In this document: positions 16,740 through 25,293 of the stretch, piece by piece
How the letters are laid out: each line of letters opens with the position of its first letter
How positions within the stretch are numbered: the first letter of the stretch is position 1
Assembly (NCBI GenBank): GCA_910589035.1
Contig: CAJUSI010000081.1
Span: 62,001-126,000 of the forward strand
DNA from: an uncultured Acetatifactor sp.
GTDB taxonomy: Bacteria > Bacillota > Clostridia > Lachnospirales > Lachnospiraceae
Direction: 5' to 3'
DNA: 64,000 bases
Position numbers and translations under genes: made by a program
Notes under the pieces: generated by a model
What the model was told of the DNA's origin: nothing
Database searches by the model: none
The model's input: the letters and a program-made list of their open reading frames with translations, nothing else

Positions 16740-19700
16740 ATGAAAAAAACACGCGATTACTCTGAAAATGATTCCCGCGAATGGGAGGATTATGAAGAGC
16801 AGGATTATGATTGGGACCGGCAGGAAGATGACGACGAGCTTTACGCCGATGACGAGGAGGCGGAGTTTGCCGTAGAAGAGGAGGACTTTGCCGGCTACGA
16901 GGAGATAGAGTTTGCCACAGGCGAGGAGGATTTTGCCGGAGGTGAGGAGCTGGAGTTAGGCGAAGAAGATTTCGCCGGCGACGAGGAAGAATTTACCGAA
17001 TATGATGTAGAGTATGCGGCGGAGAATTCCGATTACTACGGAGAGGAAGAAGCCTTTGGCGCGGAGCCTGATTATTACGAGGCAGAATCCGACGCCGATT
17101 ATTATGGATTTGAATCCGGCGAAGAGGAGCATGATCCTTCTGCCGGGGAGTATGCGGCCGAAGAATACGCCTATGAGGCAGAGGACGGATACGGAGAGAG
17201 GCCTGGCTCTGAGGAATATGCCGTATATGAGGCAAAATCCAGGGCGGGAACGGGCAGGCGGCAGAGCGGAAGACAGCCTCAGGCCCAGGAAGGCTTTTTC
17301 GCAAAGGTGGGCAGGATGCTGCGCAGCATGGACACCATGGACAGGATCATGGTGGGAACCGGCGTGGGGGTGCTGATATTGGCAATCGTCACCGTGAGCA
17401 TATTTTTGGGTACCCGTACCGTGGAAAAGCAGGTGTCCGACTTCGCAAGCGTGGGTGCACAGCTAAACGGCATTGAAACCATCGGAGAGCAGGGACTGCT
17501 GGCCGTGGCGGATGCGGAGCTGGCAAAGCTTGCGGCCGCCTCCATTGTAGACAAGGAAACGGAGGATCAATCAGGGGAATACAATGAATCGGGCTATGAG
17601 AGAGAGGTGAAGGTGGAGCTTAACTTCACTTCGATTCAAAAGGATCTGAAGATAAAATTTGTCAATAAGAGAACGGGCAAGCTAGTACCAAACGTGCCTT
17701 TTTCCGTGACGGTGACCGACCCGGATAACAAGTCCCAGATCTGGTCCGATGACGATATGGACGGTATCATCTACAAAACGGATATTAAACCAGGCACCTA
17801 CAAAGTGGCCATGGAAGAACTGACAGATTCCAGGTATAAGGATTATACCATCTCCACAACCAGTCAGAGCGTAGAGGTAAAAAAGGAAATTACATATAAT
17901 AAAGTCGACGTGTCCAACGAAGTAAAGACCGAAAGCGAGATCAACGCTTCCAAGGAGGATACCAAGAAAAATGAGACGGCGGTGGAATCCGTGCTGGAGG
18001 ATACGGTAAAATGGGTTGCCAGCAACAAAATTCCGGCAAGCTATAATGAAGTGCAGAAAAATACCATACCGGATCCCATGACGCTGGTGGCTTTGAGTAA
18101 GAGCTTTTTGAGGATGAGCGAAAGTACTGAAGAACCGGCTGATCCGACTGATACATCACAGCCTGACCCTGGAACCACGGATCCGACGACGCCTTCGGAA
18201 ATCCCGACAGAGTCGCCAAGTACAGAGCCGACAGAGTCACCAAGTACAGAGCCCACAGAATCGCCCAGTACAAACCCGACAGAAGAACCTACACCGACGC
18301 CTACGCCGACTCCTACACCGACGCCTACGCCAAGTCCCACCCCGATACCGCTTGTAAAGGGAACGGTAACGGTGGATTCGGCGGCCTTGACCGGGAGTGT
18401 GGGGACAACTTTGACTGCAAAGGCAACGGCAAGTGGTTTTACATCAGGCCAGGAATTGGAGTATAAGATTGTTTCCAGCCAGCCGACCATTGCTACGGCC
18501 TCTATTGACGGGAACGGCAGCATCACTGTTCAGGCTCTTGCAGCAGGACAGACAACGCTTACAATAACGGCTGACTATAAGAGTAAACCGGAAGGGACAA
18601 CAGCGGACACAGCGGCGGTTGCTTCCATTAATGTAACCGTCACCGGCAAGAAAACGCTTACTCTGGATAAAAATACCCTGACGGCGTTTACGCAGACCCC
18701 TGCGGTCATCAATGCCGTTATCGCCAACGCGGGCGTTCAGAATCCTGTGGTAAAGGCCACATCTTCCGACACCAATATCGCCGTGGTGCAGGCGAACGGT
18801 CTGCAGATTACCATCACCGGCGTGGCAGCGGGCAGCGCGATTATAACCGTGGAATACACTGAGGGCACGGAAGTGCTCAAAGCCACCTGTACGGTGACCG
18901 TGAAGGCCAATCCCAAGGAGGACAAGACCACCAAATTAAAGGATAACGCCGGAAGACAGGTATATGTGTTGGAAAACGGTTCCTACAGAGAAGCATTATA
19001 CGCGGATTACTATACGGCAGGTAAGTTCTTCCTGGCGGGCGAAGCAAAATACACCGGCTGGCAGACCATCGACGGCAAGGTATATTTCTATAAGGAGGAT
19101 GGAACCAAGGTAACCGGGGAGCAGACTATCCAGGGGGCAAAATATAATTTTGCCAGCGACGGTTCCATGATAACCGGAAGCAACGGCATAGTGGGAATTG
19201 ATGTCTCAAAGTGGAACGGAACCATTGACTGGAATGCAGTGAAGAATTCGGGAATCTCCTACGTGATTATCCGCTGCGGATACCGCGGCTCTGCGGAAGG
19301 AACGCTGGTTGTGGATCCCAAATATGAATCCAATATCAAAGGGGCCAGCGCCGCAGGCCTGAAGGTGGGGGTATATTTCTTTACTCAGGCGATAAACGAG
19401 GTGGAGGCGGTGGAAGAAGCTTCCATGGTGCTGGATCTGGTTAAAAACTATAAGCTCTCCTATCCCATATTCCTGGATGTGGAGGGCAGCGGCGGACGCG
19501 GCGATAAGATCGATAAGGCAACCAGGACAGCTGTCTGCAAAGCATTCTGCCAGACCATACAGAACAGCGGCTATACGGCAGGAATCTATGCCAATAAAAG
19601 CTGGCTTGAGAGCAAGATAGACGCAGACAGCCTGAGCGCATACAAGATCTGGCTGGCACAGTATGCGGCGGCTCCCACCTATAAGGGCAGATATAATATC

Positions 19701-19778
19701 TGGCAGTACCGGTCTACCGGTAATGTCAGCGGCATCAGCGGCAATGTGGATATGAATATCAGCTATCTTGGCTATTAG
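16740..19778 (+). CDS. Membrane-anchored GH25 lysozyme-like protein with acidic N-terminus and Ig-like domains
   Basis: A 1012-residue type II membrane protein. Order: a very acidic Asp/Glu/Tyr-rich cytoplasmic region with repeated EEDFAG (about 1-165); a basic stretch; a transmembrane helix (about 202-226); a beta module starting TSIQKDLKIKFV (about 290-390) shared with the protein at 22320; a Thr/Pro repeat linker (about 460-538); two Big_2-like Ig domains (about 540-722); YTGWQTIDGKVYFY-type wall-binding repeats (about 737-815); and a C-terminal GH25 domain (818-1012) with GIDVSKW (Asp821) and FLDVEG (Asp913, Glu915). GH25 enzymes cleave peptidoglycan MurNAc-GlcNAc bonds. The start is set by the promoter at 16669 and GAAAGG 9 nt upstream. 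It probably remodels wall at glycan attachment sites. Confidence 0.85.
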   Translation: MKKTRDYSENDSREWEDYEEQDYDWDRQEDDDELYADDEEAEFAVEEEDFAGYEEIEFATGEEDFAGGEELELGEEDFAGDEEEFTEYDVEYAAENSDYYGEEEAFGAEPDYYEAESDADYYGFESGEEEHDPSAGEYAAEEYAYEAEDGYGERPGSEEYAVYEAKSRAGTGRRQSGRQPQAQEGFFAKVGRMLRSMDTMDRIMVGTGVGVLILAIVTVSIFLGTRTVEKQVSDFASVGAQLNGIETIGEQGLLAVADAELAKLAAASIVDKETEDQSGEYNESGYEREVKVELNFTSIQKDLKIKFVNKRTGKLVPNVPFSVTVTDPDNKSQIWSDDDMDGIIYKTDIKPGTYKVAMEELTDSRYKDYTISTTSQSVEVKKEITYNKVDVSNEVKTESEINASKEDTKKNETAVESVLEDTVKWVASNKIPASYNEVQKNTIPDPMTLVALSKSFLRMSESTEEPADPTDTSQPDPGTTDPTTPSEIPTESPSTEPTESPSTEPTESPSTNPTEEPTPTPTPTPTPTPTPSPTPIPLVKGTVTVDSAALTGSVGTTLTAKATASGFTSGQELEYKIVSSQPTIATASIDGNGSITVQALAAGQTTLTITADYKSKPEGTTADTAAVASINVTVTGKKTLTLDKNTLTAFTQTPAVINAVIANAGVQNPVVKATSSDTNIAVVQANGLQITITGVAAGSAIITVEYTEGTEVLKATCTVTVKANPKEDKTTKLKDNAGRQVYVLENGSYREALYADYYTAGKFFLAGEAKYTGWQTIDGKVYFYKEDGTKVTGEQTIQGAKYNFASDGSMITGSNGIVGIDVSKWNGTIDWNAVKNSGISYVIIRCGYRGSAEGTLVVDPKYESNIKGASAAGLKVGVYFFTQAINEVEAVEEASMVLDLVKNYKLSYPIFLDVEGSGGRGDKIDKATRTAVCKAFCQTIQNSGYTAGIYANKSWLESKIDADSLSAYKIWLAQYAAAPTYKGRYNIWQYRSTGNVSGISGNVDMNISYLGY
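18207..18334 (+). repeat. In-gene tandem repeats encoding the Thr/Pro/Ser linker
   Basis: Three 24-bp units (18207, 18231, 18255) encode TESPSTEP or variants. A short-period stretch encoding TPTP follows to about 18334. Repeat number could vary between strains and change linker length. Confidence 0.8.
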
Positions 19779-19830
19779 GCACTTAACAATGAATTTCTGT
19801 GATTTTTGGCCTGTCCGGGCCAGGAGAAAA
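19773..19830 (+). repeat. Copy of the ~65-bp intergenic repeat
   Basis: TTAGGCACTTAACAATGAA start and CTGTCCGGGCCAGG end match the copies at 16444-16580. The GH25 stop codon lies in its first bases. Confidence 0.4.
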
Positions 19831-19837
19831 ACATCGG

Positions 19838-19869
19838 AAAGGAGGAGGGATGAAGCCGTCCTCCTTTTT
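19838..19869 (+). terminator. Rho-independent terminator after GH25 gene
   Basis: AAGGAGGA pairs with TCCTCCTT around a short loop and is followed by a T run. It separates the GH25 gene from the rml operon. Confidence 0.75.
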
Positions 19870-20044
19870 GCCGTGTGCCCGCCGGGCGCACGTTCTAACG
19901 GGCGCCTGGAAAAGACGAAACAGCCGTTCTTCCGGATTGCTGTCAGGGGACCGGACGCAGACGGAAGCGCTATGAGCCGGCTCTGCGGCAGAGCAGTTCA
20001 GAGGATCAAGAGGTCAAAGGAGCAACAGAGAGAGAGTTTCTTTG

Positions 20045-20073
20045 TTGACATATTTCGGAAGAATCCGTATAAT
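20045..20073 (+). promoter_or_regulatory. Consensus sigma-A promoter of the rml operon
   Basis: Perfect TTGACA and TATAAT with a 17-nt spacer, about 95 nt before rmlB. It should drive rmlB through the export and transferase genes. Confidence 0.8.
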
Positions 20074-20169
20074 GATTTTGTCGGCTGCTTGAAAATTATA
20101 GAGAAGAATAAAAGCGAAAGCGCAGTTAAATATTAATATCAACTATATGAATCAATAAGGAGAAGAAAA

Positions 20170-21252
20170 ATGCGTACTTATCTGGTGACCGGGGGCGCCG
20201 GTTTTATCGGTTCCAATTATATTCATTATATGTTCCGAAAGTATGGGGACGATATCCGCATCATCAATGTGGATGCGCTGACCTATGCGGGGAACCTGGA
20301 GAATCTGACCCAGGTTCAGGACAGGCCCAATTACACTTTTGTAAAGGCCGATATCTGCGATAAGGAGACAATTACAAGGATTTTTGCGGAGAATGAGATT
20401 GACAGGGTCGTGCACTTTGCGGCGGAGAGCCATGTGGACAGAAGCATACGTACGCCGGAAGTATTCGTGCATACCAATGTGCTGGGGACGGCCGTCATGC
20501 TGAATTGTGCAAAGGCTGCCTGGGAGCTGACCGACGGCACCTTCAGGGAGGGAAAGAAATTCCTTCATGTGTCCACGGATGAGGTATACGGTTCTCTTCC
20601 GGATGATGAGAACGCGTTCTTTTATGAGACAAGCCCCTATGCGCCCCACAGCCCCTATTCCGCCAGCAAGGCCGGAGCGGATATGCTGGTGAAGGCATAT
20701 ATGGATACCTATCATTTTCCGGCAAATATTACCAACTGCTCCAACAACTACGGGCCCTACCAGTTCCCCGAGAAGCTGATTCCTCTCATTATCAATAATG
20801 CGCTTCAGGGCAGGAAGCTCCCGGTATACGGCGACGGCAGGAATGTCAGGGACTGGCTTTATGTGGAGGATCACGCCAAAGCCATCGATATGGTACAGGA
20901 GCAGGGCAGGCTCTTTGAGACCTATAATATCGGGGGACATAACGAGAAACGGAATATCGAGATTGTAAATATCATTATCGAGACTCTGCGGGAGATGCTG
21001 CCGGATGAGGATCCCAGGAAGGCGCATGTGACCACGGATCTGATCACCTATGTGGAGGATCGCAAGGGACATGACCGCAGATACGCCATTGCGCCCGACA
21101 AGATAAAGGCCGAGATCGGCTGGTATCCCGAGACCATGTTTAAGGAGGGTATCCGGAAGACCATAGAATGGTACTTTGCGCATGAGGAGTGGATGAAGAA
21201 CGTGACCAGCGGGGACTATCAGAAATATTATACGGAAATGTATGAGAAATAG
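20170..21252 (+). CDS. rmlB: dTDP-glucose 4,6-dehydratase
   Basis: This short-chain dehydrogenase converts dTDP-glucose to dTDP-4-keto-6-deoxyglucose, using bound NAD, in the cytosol. NAD motif GGAGFIGSNYIHY near the N-terminus; substrate motif FAAESHVDRSI; catalytic STDEVYGSL (Thr-Asp-Glu) and YSASKAG (YxxxK); NCSNNYGPYQFPEKLIPL and VRDWLYVEDHAKAI follow. Its 360 residues are typical. AAGGAGAAG precedes the ATG. It is the first gene after the promoter at 20045. Its product can feed RmlC for the rhamnose route or the WecE-like enzyme. Confidence 0.96.
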   Translation: MRTYLVTGGAGFIGSNYIHYMFRKYGDDIRIINVDALTYAGNLENLTQVQDRPNYTFVKADICDKETITRIFAENEIDRVVHFAAESHVDRSIRTPEVFVHTNVLGTAVMLNCAKAAWELTDGTFREGKKFLHVSTDEVYGSLPDDENAFFYETSPYAPHSPYSASKAGADMLVKAYMDTYHFPANITNCSNNYGPYQFPEKLIPLIINNALQGRKLPVYGDGRNVRDWLYVEDHAKAIDMVQEQGRLFETYNIGGHNEKRNIEIVNIIIETLREMLPDEDPRKAHVTTDLITYVEDRKGHDRRYAIAPDKIKAEIGWYPETMFKEGIRKTIEWYFAHEEWMKNVTSGDYQKYYTEMYEK

Positions 21253-21460
21253 GCAGAAGCATATTCATTTCGGAAGAAGGAGCGGTTTCGTGACCGCGCC
21301 GGGATATGACGCAGGAAGGCGATGAGGCGGATATTCAGACGGCACAGCGCCGGCCCGGAGAACAGAGAATGACGATGCGATGCTTCTCACAGGGATTATA
21401 AGGAAGCAGGGATTTGCCGGACGGCGGCGATTGAGATTAAGAAAGAGACGGGGTTATATT

Positions 21461-22330
21461 ATGAAAGGAATTATACTGGCGGGAGGTTCCGGCACCAGGC
21501 TTTATCCTTTGACAAAGGCGATATCCAAGCAGATTATGCCGGTGTACGACAAACCGATGATTTATTATCCACTGTCTACATTGATGCTGGCGGGGATCCG
21601 GGAAATTCTGATTATTTCCACCCCCAGGGATCTGCCGGTGTTTGAGGAACTGTTGGGAGACGGTCATCAGCTGGGAATGGAGCTGTCCTACGCGATTCAG
21701 GAGCAGCCCAGGGGACTGGCCGAGGCTTTCCTCATCGGGGCCGATTTCATCGGCGGCGACAGAGCTGCGCTGGTGCTGGGCGACAATATTTTTTACGGCC
21801 AGAGCTTTTCCAGGGTATTAAAGCAGGCGGCGGCCAGGGAAGAAGGAGCCACTATTTTCGGATACTATGTCAGGGATCCCAGAGAATATGGCGTGGTGGA
21901 ATTTGACGGAAACGGGAAGGCCCTCTCCATCGAGGAGAAGCCTGAAAACCCCAGGAGCAATTATGCGGTGCCCGGACTGTATTTCTATGACAATGCCGTG
22001 GTGGAGATAGCGAGAAATGTAAAGCCTTCTGCCAGGGGAGAACTGGAGATCACCAGTATAAACAATGAATATTTAAGACGGGGAAATCTTCATGTGGAAA
22101 CTCTGGGAAGAGGATTTGCATGGCTGGATACGGGAAATCATGACTCGCTTCTGGACGCCGCCGATTTTGTGGCCGCCTGTCAGAAGCGGCAGGGACTCTA
22201 CATTTCCTGTATTGAAGAGATTGCCTATAAGAGAGGATTTATTGACAGGAAACAGCTCATGAAGCTGGCCCAGCCCCTGCTGAAGACCCATTACGGGGAA
22301 TATCTGATTGAGGTGGCAAATGGACTCTAA
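21461..22330 (+). CDS. rmlA: Glucose-1-phosphate thymidylyltransferase
   Basis: Makes dTDP-glucose from dTTP and glucose-1-phosphate, the entry step of the dTDP-sugar pathway. The nucleotide loop is LAGGSGTRLYPLTKAISKQ, then MPVYDKPMIYYPLSTLMLAG, ALVLGDNIFYG, VVEFDGNGKALSIEEKP and FAWLDTGNHDSLLDA. Its 289 residues are the usual length. The start is ATG 21461, because everything upstream in frame is unrelated to the family. The last 11 bases overlap the next gene, suggesting coupling. Glucose-1-phosphate can come from the phosphoglucomutase at 39032. Confidence 0.96.
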   Translation: MKGIILAGGSGTRLYPLTKAISKQIMPVYDKPMIYYPLSTLMLAGIREILIISTPRDLPVFEELLGDGHQLGMELSYAIQEQPRGLAEAFLIGADFIGGDRAALVLGDNIFYGQSFSRVLKQAAAREEGATIFGYYVRDPREYGVVEFDGNGKALSIEEKPENPRSNYAVPGLYFYDNAVVEIARNVKPSARGELEITSINNEYLRRGNLHVETLGRGFAWLDTGNHDSLLDAADFVAACQKRQGLYISCIEEIAYKRGFIDRKQLMKLAQPLLKTHYGEYLIEVANGL

Positions 22331-23612
22331 ATTACGCAGGACGGCAATCCTGTCCTCCATGGCGGTGATTACGCTGGTGTCGCTCCTGGTTTTCTATACG
22401 AATAAGTCTCCGAAGCATTCCGGGAACGGCAGCAATATGACTGCCGGCCAGAGCGGTTCTTCAGATCAGGACAGCCAGTCTCAGGACACGCAGGAGCCGG
22501 GAAATAACGGGGTGATGAACGGGCAGATCGGGGACGACCTCAGGGCTTTCCTGAGGGATAATACCTTCTTTGACGAGGAGGTGAATCCCGTGCTGGAGGC
22601 AGCGAAGGATAATGCCATGAGGCTGTCCCTGGTGGTGACTTCCATTGAGAAGGATCTGCGGATTCAGATCGTGGATACCCAGGGGAATCCCGTTACCGGA
22701 GAGAGTTTTTTCGTGAAACTGGACGGGCTTGGGGAGTACAAGGATCTGGATAAGGACGGCGTCATCTACATCGGCGATCTGGCGGCGGGAGAATACTATG
22801 TGCAGCTGATGCCCATGGAGGGCTATCGCATACCGGCCAATGAGACAAAGGTCCGGGTCAAGGACAAGGTGGAATATGTAGCCATTGACGATATTTCGCT
22901 GCTGATCCTCACGGAGGAGGATATCGACGCCATGACCGAGGACAGCGAAGTGGCGGACGCCCTGGCGGATGCGGACAGGACTGAGATCAAGAAGCTGCAG
23001 GGAACCACTGCCAATTCCAGAGTTGGTATCGATGTGTCAAAATGGAACGGTGAGATCGATTGGGACAAGGTGAAGAATGCGGGAGTGGAATTTGCGATTA
23101 TCCGCGCAGGATACCGGGGATCGGTGACGGGAAGCCTGGTGGAAGACCCGTATTTTGACAAAAATATGAAGGGGGCAGCCGCCAGCGGCATTCCTGTGGG
23201 AGTGTATTTCTTCACACAGGCGGTGAATGAGGTGGAAGCCGTGGAGGAAGCCTCTGCAGTGCTGCAGCTGATTCGGGAATACCATCTGGAATACCCCGTA
23301 TTTATTGATACGGAGGGAGCCGGAGGAAACGGAAGGGCGGACGGACTTGACGCGGAAACCAGGACCCTGGTGTGCGAAGCCTTCTGCCGGACCATAAGCA
23401 ATGCGGGGAATCAGGCCGGCGTGTATGCCAGCCGAAACTGGTACAATAACAATCTGCAGACGGATAAGCTGGAGAATTACTGCATCTGGCTGGCGGAGTA
23501 CCGCAGCGTGCCCATTTACCAGGGGTATTACCAGATGTGGCAGTATACCTCCAAGGGCAGTATAGACGGTATTTCCGGCAATGTGGATATGAATATCAGC
23601 TATCTGAAATAG
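22320..23612 (+). CDS. Membrane-anchored GH25 lysozyme-like protein (short form)
   Basis: A 430-residue protein that starts inside the end of rmlA (ATG 22320 with GAGGTGG upstream). An N-terminal transmembrane anchor (about 9-28) is followed by a Ser/Gln/Asn-rich spacer, then a beta module beginning TSIEKDLRIQIV (about 100-200) that matches the module in the protein at 16740, and a GH25 domain (about 235-430) with GIDVSKWNGEIDW, VYFFTQAVNEVEAVEEAS and FIDTEGAGG. Here the usual DxE is Asp-Thr-Glu, so the catalytic acids remain. Cotranscription with rml genes suggests peptidoglycan trimming at glycan attachment sites (inference). Confidence 0.88.
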   Translation: MDSKLRRTAILSSMAVITLVSLLVFYTNKSPKHSGNGSNMTAGQSGSSDQDSQSQDTQEPGNNGVMNGQIGDDLRAFLRDNTFFDEEVNPVLEAAKDNAMRLSLVVTSIEKDLRIQIVDTQGNPVTGESFFVKLDGLGEYKDLDKDGVIYIGDLAAGEYYVQLMPMEGYRIPANETKVRVKDKVEYVAIDDISLLILTEEDIDAMTEDSEVADALADADRTEIKKLQGTTANSRVGIDVSKWNGEIDWDKVKNAGVEFAIIRAGYRGSVTGSLVEDPYFDKNMKGAAASGIPVGVYFFTQAVNEVEAVEEASAVLQLIREYHLEYPVFIDTEGAGGNGRADGLDAETRTLVCEAFCRTISNAGNQAGVYASRNWYNNNLQTDKLENYCIWLAEYRSVPIYQGYYQMWQYTSKGSIDGISGNVDMNISYLK

Positions 23613-23658
23613 GTTTGCTGCGGACAAAATGCATAACAAGGGAGAAAGAGGGGTTGCA

Positions 23659-24210
23659 ATGGGTAAGATCAAGGTGGAGACATGCGGCATAGAGGGACTG
23701 AAGATCATCCAGCCGGCGGTGTTCGGGGATGAGCGGGGATATTTTTATGAATCCTACCATTACGAGGCCTACAGGGAAGCGGGGATTTCGGAGGTATTTG
23801 TGCAGGACAACCAATCCTCCGGCAGAAAGGGAGTCCTGAGAGGGCTCCACTTTCAGAAACAGTTCCCCCAGGACAAGCTGGTGCGGGTCATCCGGGGCGA
23901 GGTCTTTGACGTGGCGGTGGATCTGCGGGAGGGATCGTCCACTTACGGCAAATGGTATGGGGTGATTCTCTCCGAGGAAAACAAGAAACAGTTTTTTGTG
24001 CCGAAGAATTTTGCCCATGGGTATCTGGTGCTGTCCGACTACGCGGAGTTCTGTTATAAATGCTCTGATTTTTATCATCCGGGAGATGAGGGAGGGATCG
24101 TGTACAATGATCCGGCCATCGGCATTGAGTGGCCCATTCCGGAGGAGATGGAGCTGATTATACTGGAACGGGATCGAAACTGGGGCGGATTGGATCAGTT
24201 TAAGAGGTAG
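23659..24210 (+). CDS. rmlC: dTDP-4-dehydrorhamnose 3,5-epimerase
   Basis: Cupin epimerase that converts dTDP-4-keto-6-deoxyglucose to dTDP-4-keto-rhamnose. Motifs: FGDERGYFYESYH, NQSSGRKGVLRGLHFQ with the catalytic His, GEVFDVAVDLR, FVPKNFAHGYLVL and YNDPAIGIEWP. 183 residues, as usual. ATG 23659 has a GAGGGG-type site ahead; an earlier in-frame ATG (23629) adds residues foreign to the family. The reductase RmlD that would finish dTDP-rhamnose is not in the window. The next gene begins 3 nt after the stop. Confidence 0.95.
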   Translation: MGKIKVETCGIEGLKIIQPAVFGDERGYFYESYHYEAYREAGISEVFVQDNQSSGRKGVLRGLHFQKQFPQDKLVRVIRGEVFDVAVDLREGSSTYGKWYGVILSEENKKQFFVPKNFAHGYLVLSDYAEFCYKCSDFYHPGDEGGIVYNDPAIGIEWPIPEEMELIILERDRNWGGLDQFKR

Positions 24211-24213
24211 GGA

Positions 24214-25197
24214 ATGAAGATTAGCAGGAAAAGAGGAATCGCCATCTTCTGCCTTATGGGACTTGCGATGGCGGTGCTTGTTATTATACATCAGAATACC
24301 GGTCCGGAGGCGGACCATCAGGAAGAACTGATCAAGAAGATTCTGACCTGCGGGATGATTCTTGTATCCTGTATTGTGTTTGCCAGATGGTACGAGAAGT
24401 TCACCACGGTTCCGGTGGAACTCTTCCAGAGCCGTCATCTGATCTGGAAGCTTGCAAAGAATGATTTCAGGAAGCGCTATGCGGGCTCTTATATGGGGGC
24501 GCTCTGGGCGCTGGCCCAGCCGGTGGTGACCGTGGCTATGTATTATATTGTCTTCGACAAGCTCATGGGAAACACGGGCCGGGGCGCGGAGGGGGTACCC
24601 TTTGTGCTGTTTCTCACCGCGGGTCTGGTGCCGTGGTTTTATTTTACCGAGGCGCTGAACAATGGGACCAATGCCATGAGGGAATATGACTATCTGGTGA
24701 AAAAGGTGGTGTTCAAAATCAGCATTCTTCCCATCATCAAAGTGATTGCCGCCACCTTTATCCATGTGTTTTTTGTGGCGGTACTGCTGGTGGTGGCCGC
24801 ATTTTACGGTTATTATCCCAATATTTATACCATTCAGATTCTGTACTACAGCTTCTGCATGTTTGTCTTTGTGCTGGCGCTATGCTATGCTACCTGTTCC
24901 GTTGTGGTATTTTTCAAGGACCTGACCCAGATTATCAATATCGTTCTGCAGATTGGAATATGGGCCACACCCATTTTATGGAATATGGATTCGGTACCGT
25001 ATAAATGGGTGTTTATACTGAAGCTGAACCCGCTGGTGTATATTGTGGGCGGATACCGAAATGCTATCTATGGGAAGGAATGGTTCTTCCAGGATTTCTT
25101 TTCCACAATGTATTTTTGGATTGTCACCGTGGTGCTGTTCGGCATCGGCGGAGCGATCTTCAGGAGATTGAAGGTACATTTTGCGGATGTGCTGTAA
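24214..25197 (+). CDS. wzm: ABC-2 type polysaccharide exporter permease (Wzm/TagG family)
   Basis: Membrane subunit of a glycan exporter moving undecaprenyl-linked polysaccharide across the membrane. An extra N-terminal pair of hydrophobic segments (about 7-25 and 44-60) precedes the family start LAKNDFRKRYAGSYMGALWA. Core helices follow, with PFVLFLTAGLVPWFYF, DYLVKKVVFKISILP, VVVFFKDLTQIINI and the C-terminal LKLNPLVYIVGGYRNAIYG. At 327 residues it is longer than the common ~260 because of the N-terminal extension. It is paired with the ATPase at 26924, one gene away. Confidence 0.9.
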   Translation: MKISRKRGIAIFCLMGLAMAVLVIIHQNTGPEADHQEELIKKILTCGMILVSCIVFARWYEKFTTVPVELFQSRHLIWKLAKNDFRKRYAGSYMGALWALAQPVVTVAMYYIVFDKLMGNTGRGAEGVPFVLFLTAGLVPWFYFTEALNNGTNAMREYDYLVKKVVFKISILPIIKVIAATFIHVFFVAVLLVVAAFYGYYPNIYTIQILYYSFCMFVFVLALCYATCSVVVFFKDLTQIINIVLQIGIWATPILWNMDSVPYKWVFILKLNPLVYIVGGYRNAIYGKEWFFQDFFSTMYFWIVTVVLFGIGGAIFRRLKVHFADVL

Positions 25198-25293
25198 ATA
25201 TACGCGGTGTAACTCCGCGGACGATGAATGGAAAGGATACCATCAGCGGTCCGGCCGTAGGGGCGGGGCCCGGATGTACGGGAGGTTGGGGAC

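Larger units (their letters stand above)
19779..20169 (+). other. Intergenic region with terminator and rml operon promoter
   Basis: Contains part of the 65-bp repeat, a Rho-independent terminator (19838-19869), an undistinguished GC-rich stretch and the rmlB promoter (20045-20073). A long open frame spanning it shows no protein-like features and is not called. Confidence 0.5.

Noticed and set aside
19768..20136. 122-codon open frame after the GH25 gene
   Set aside because: It covers a terminator and the consensus rml promoter, and the protein has no recognisable features.
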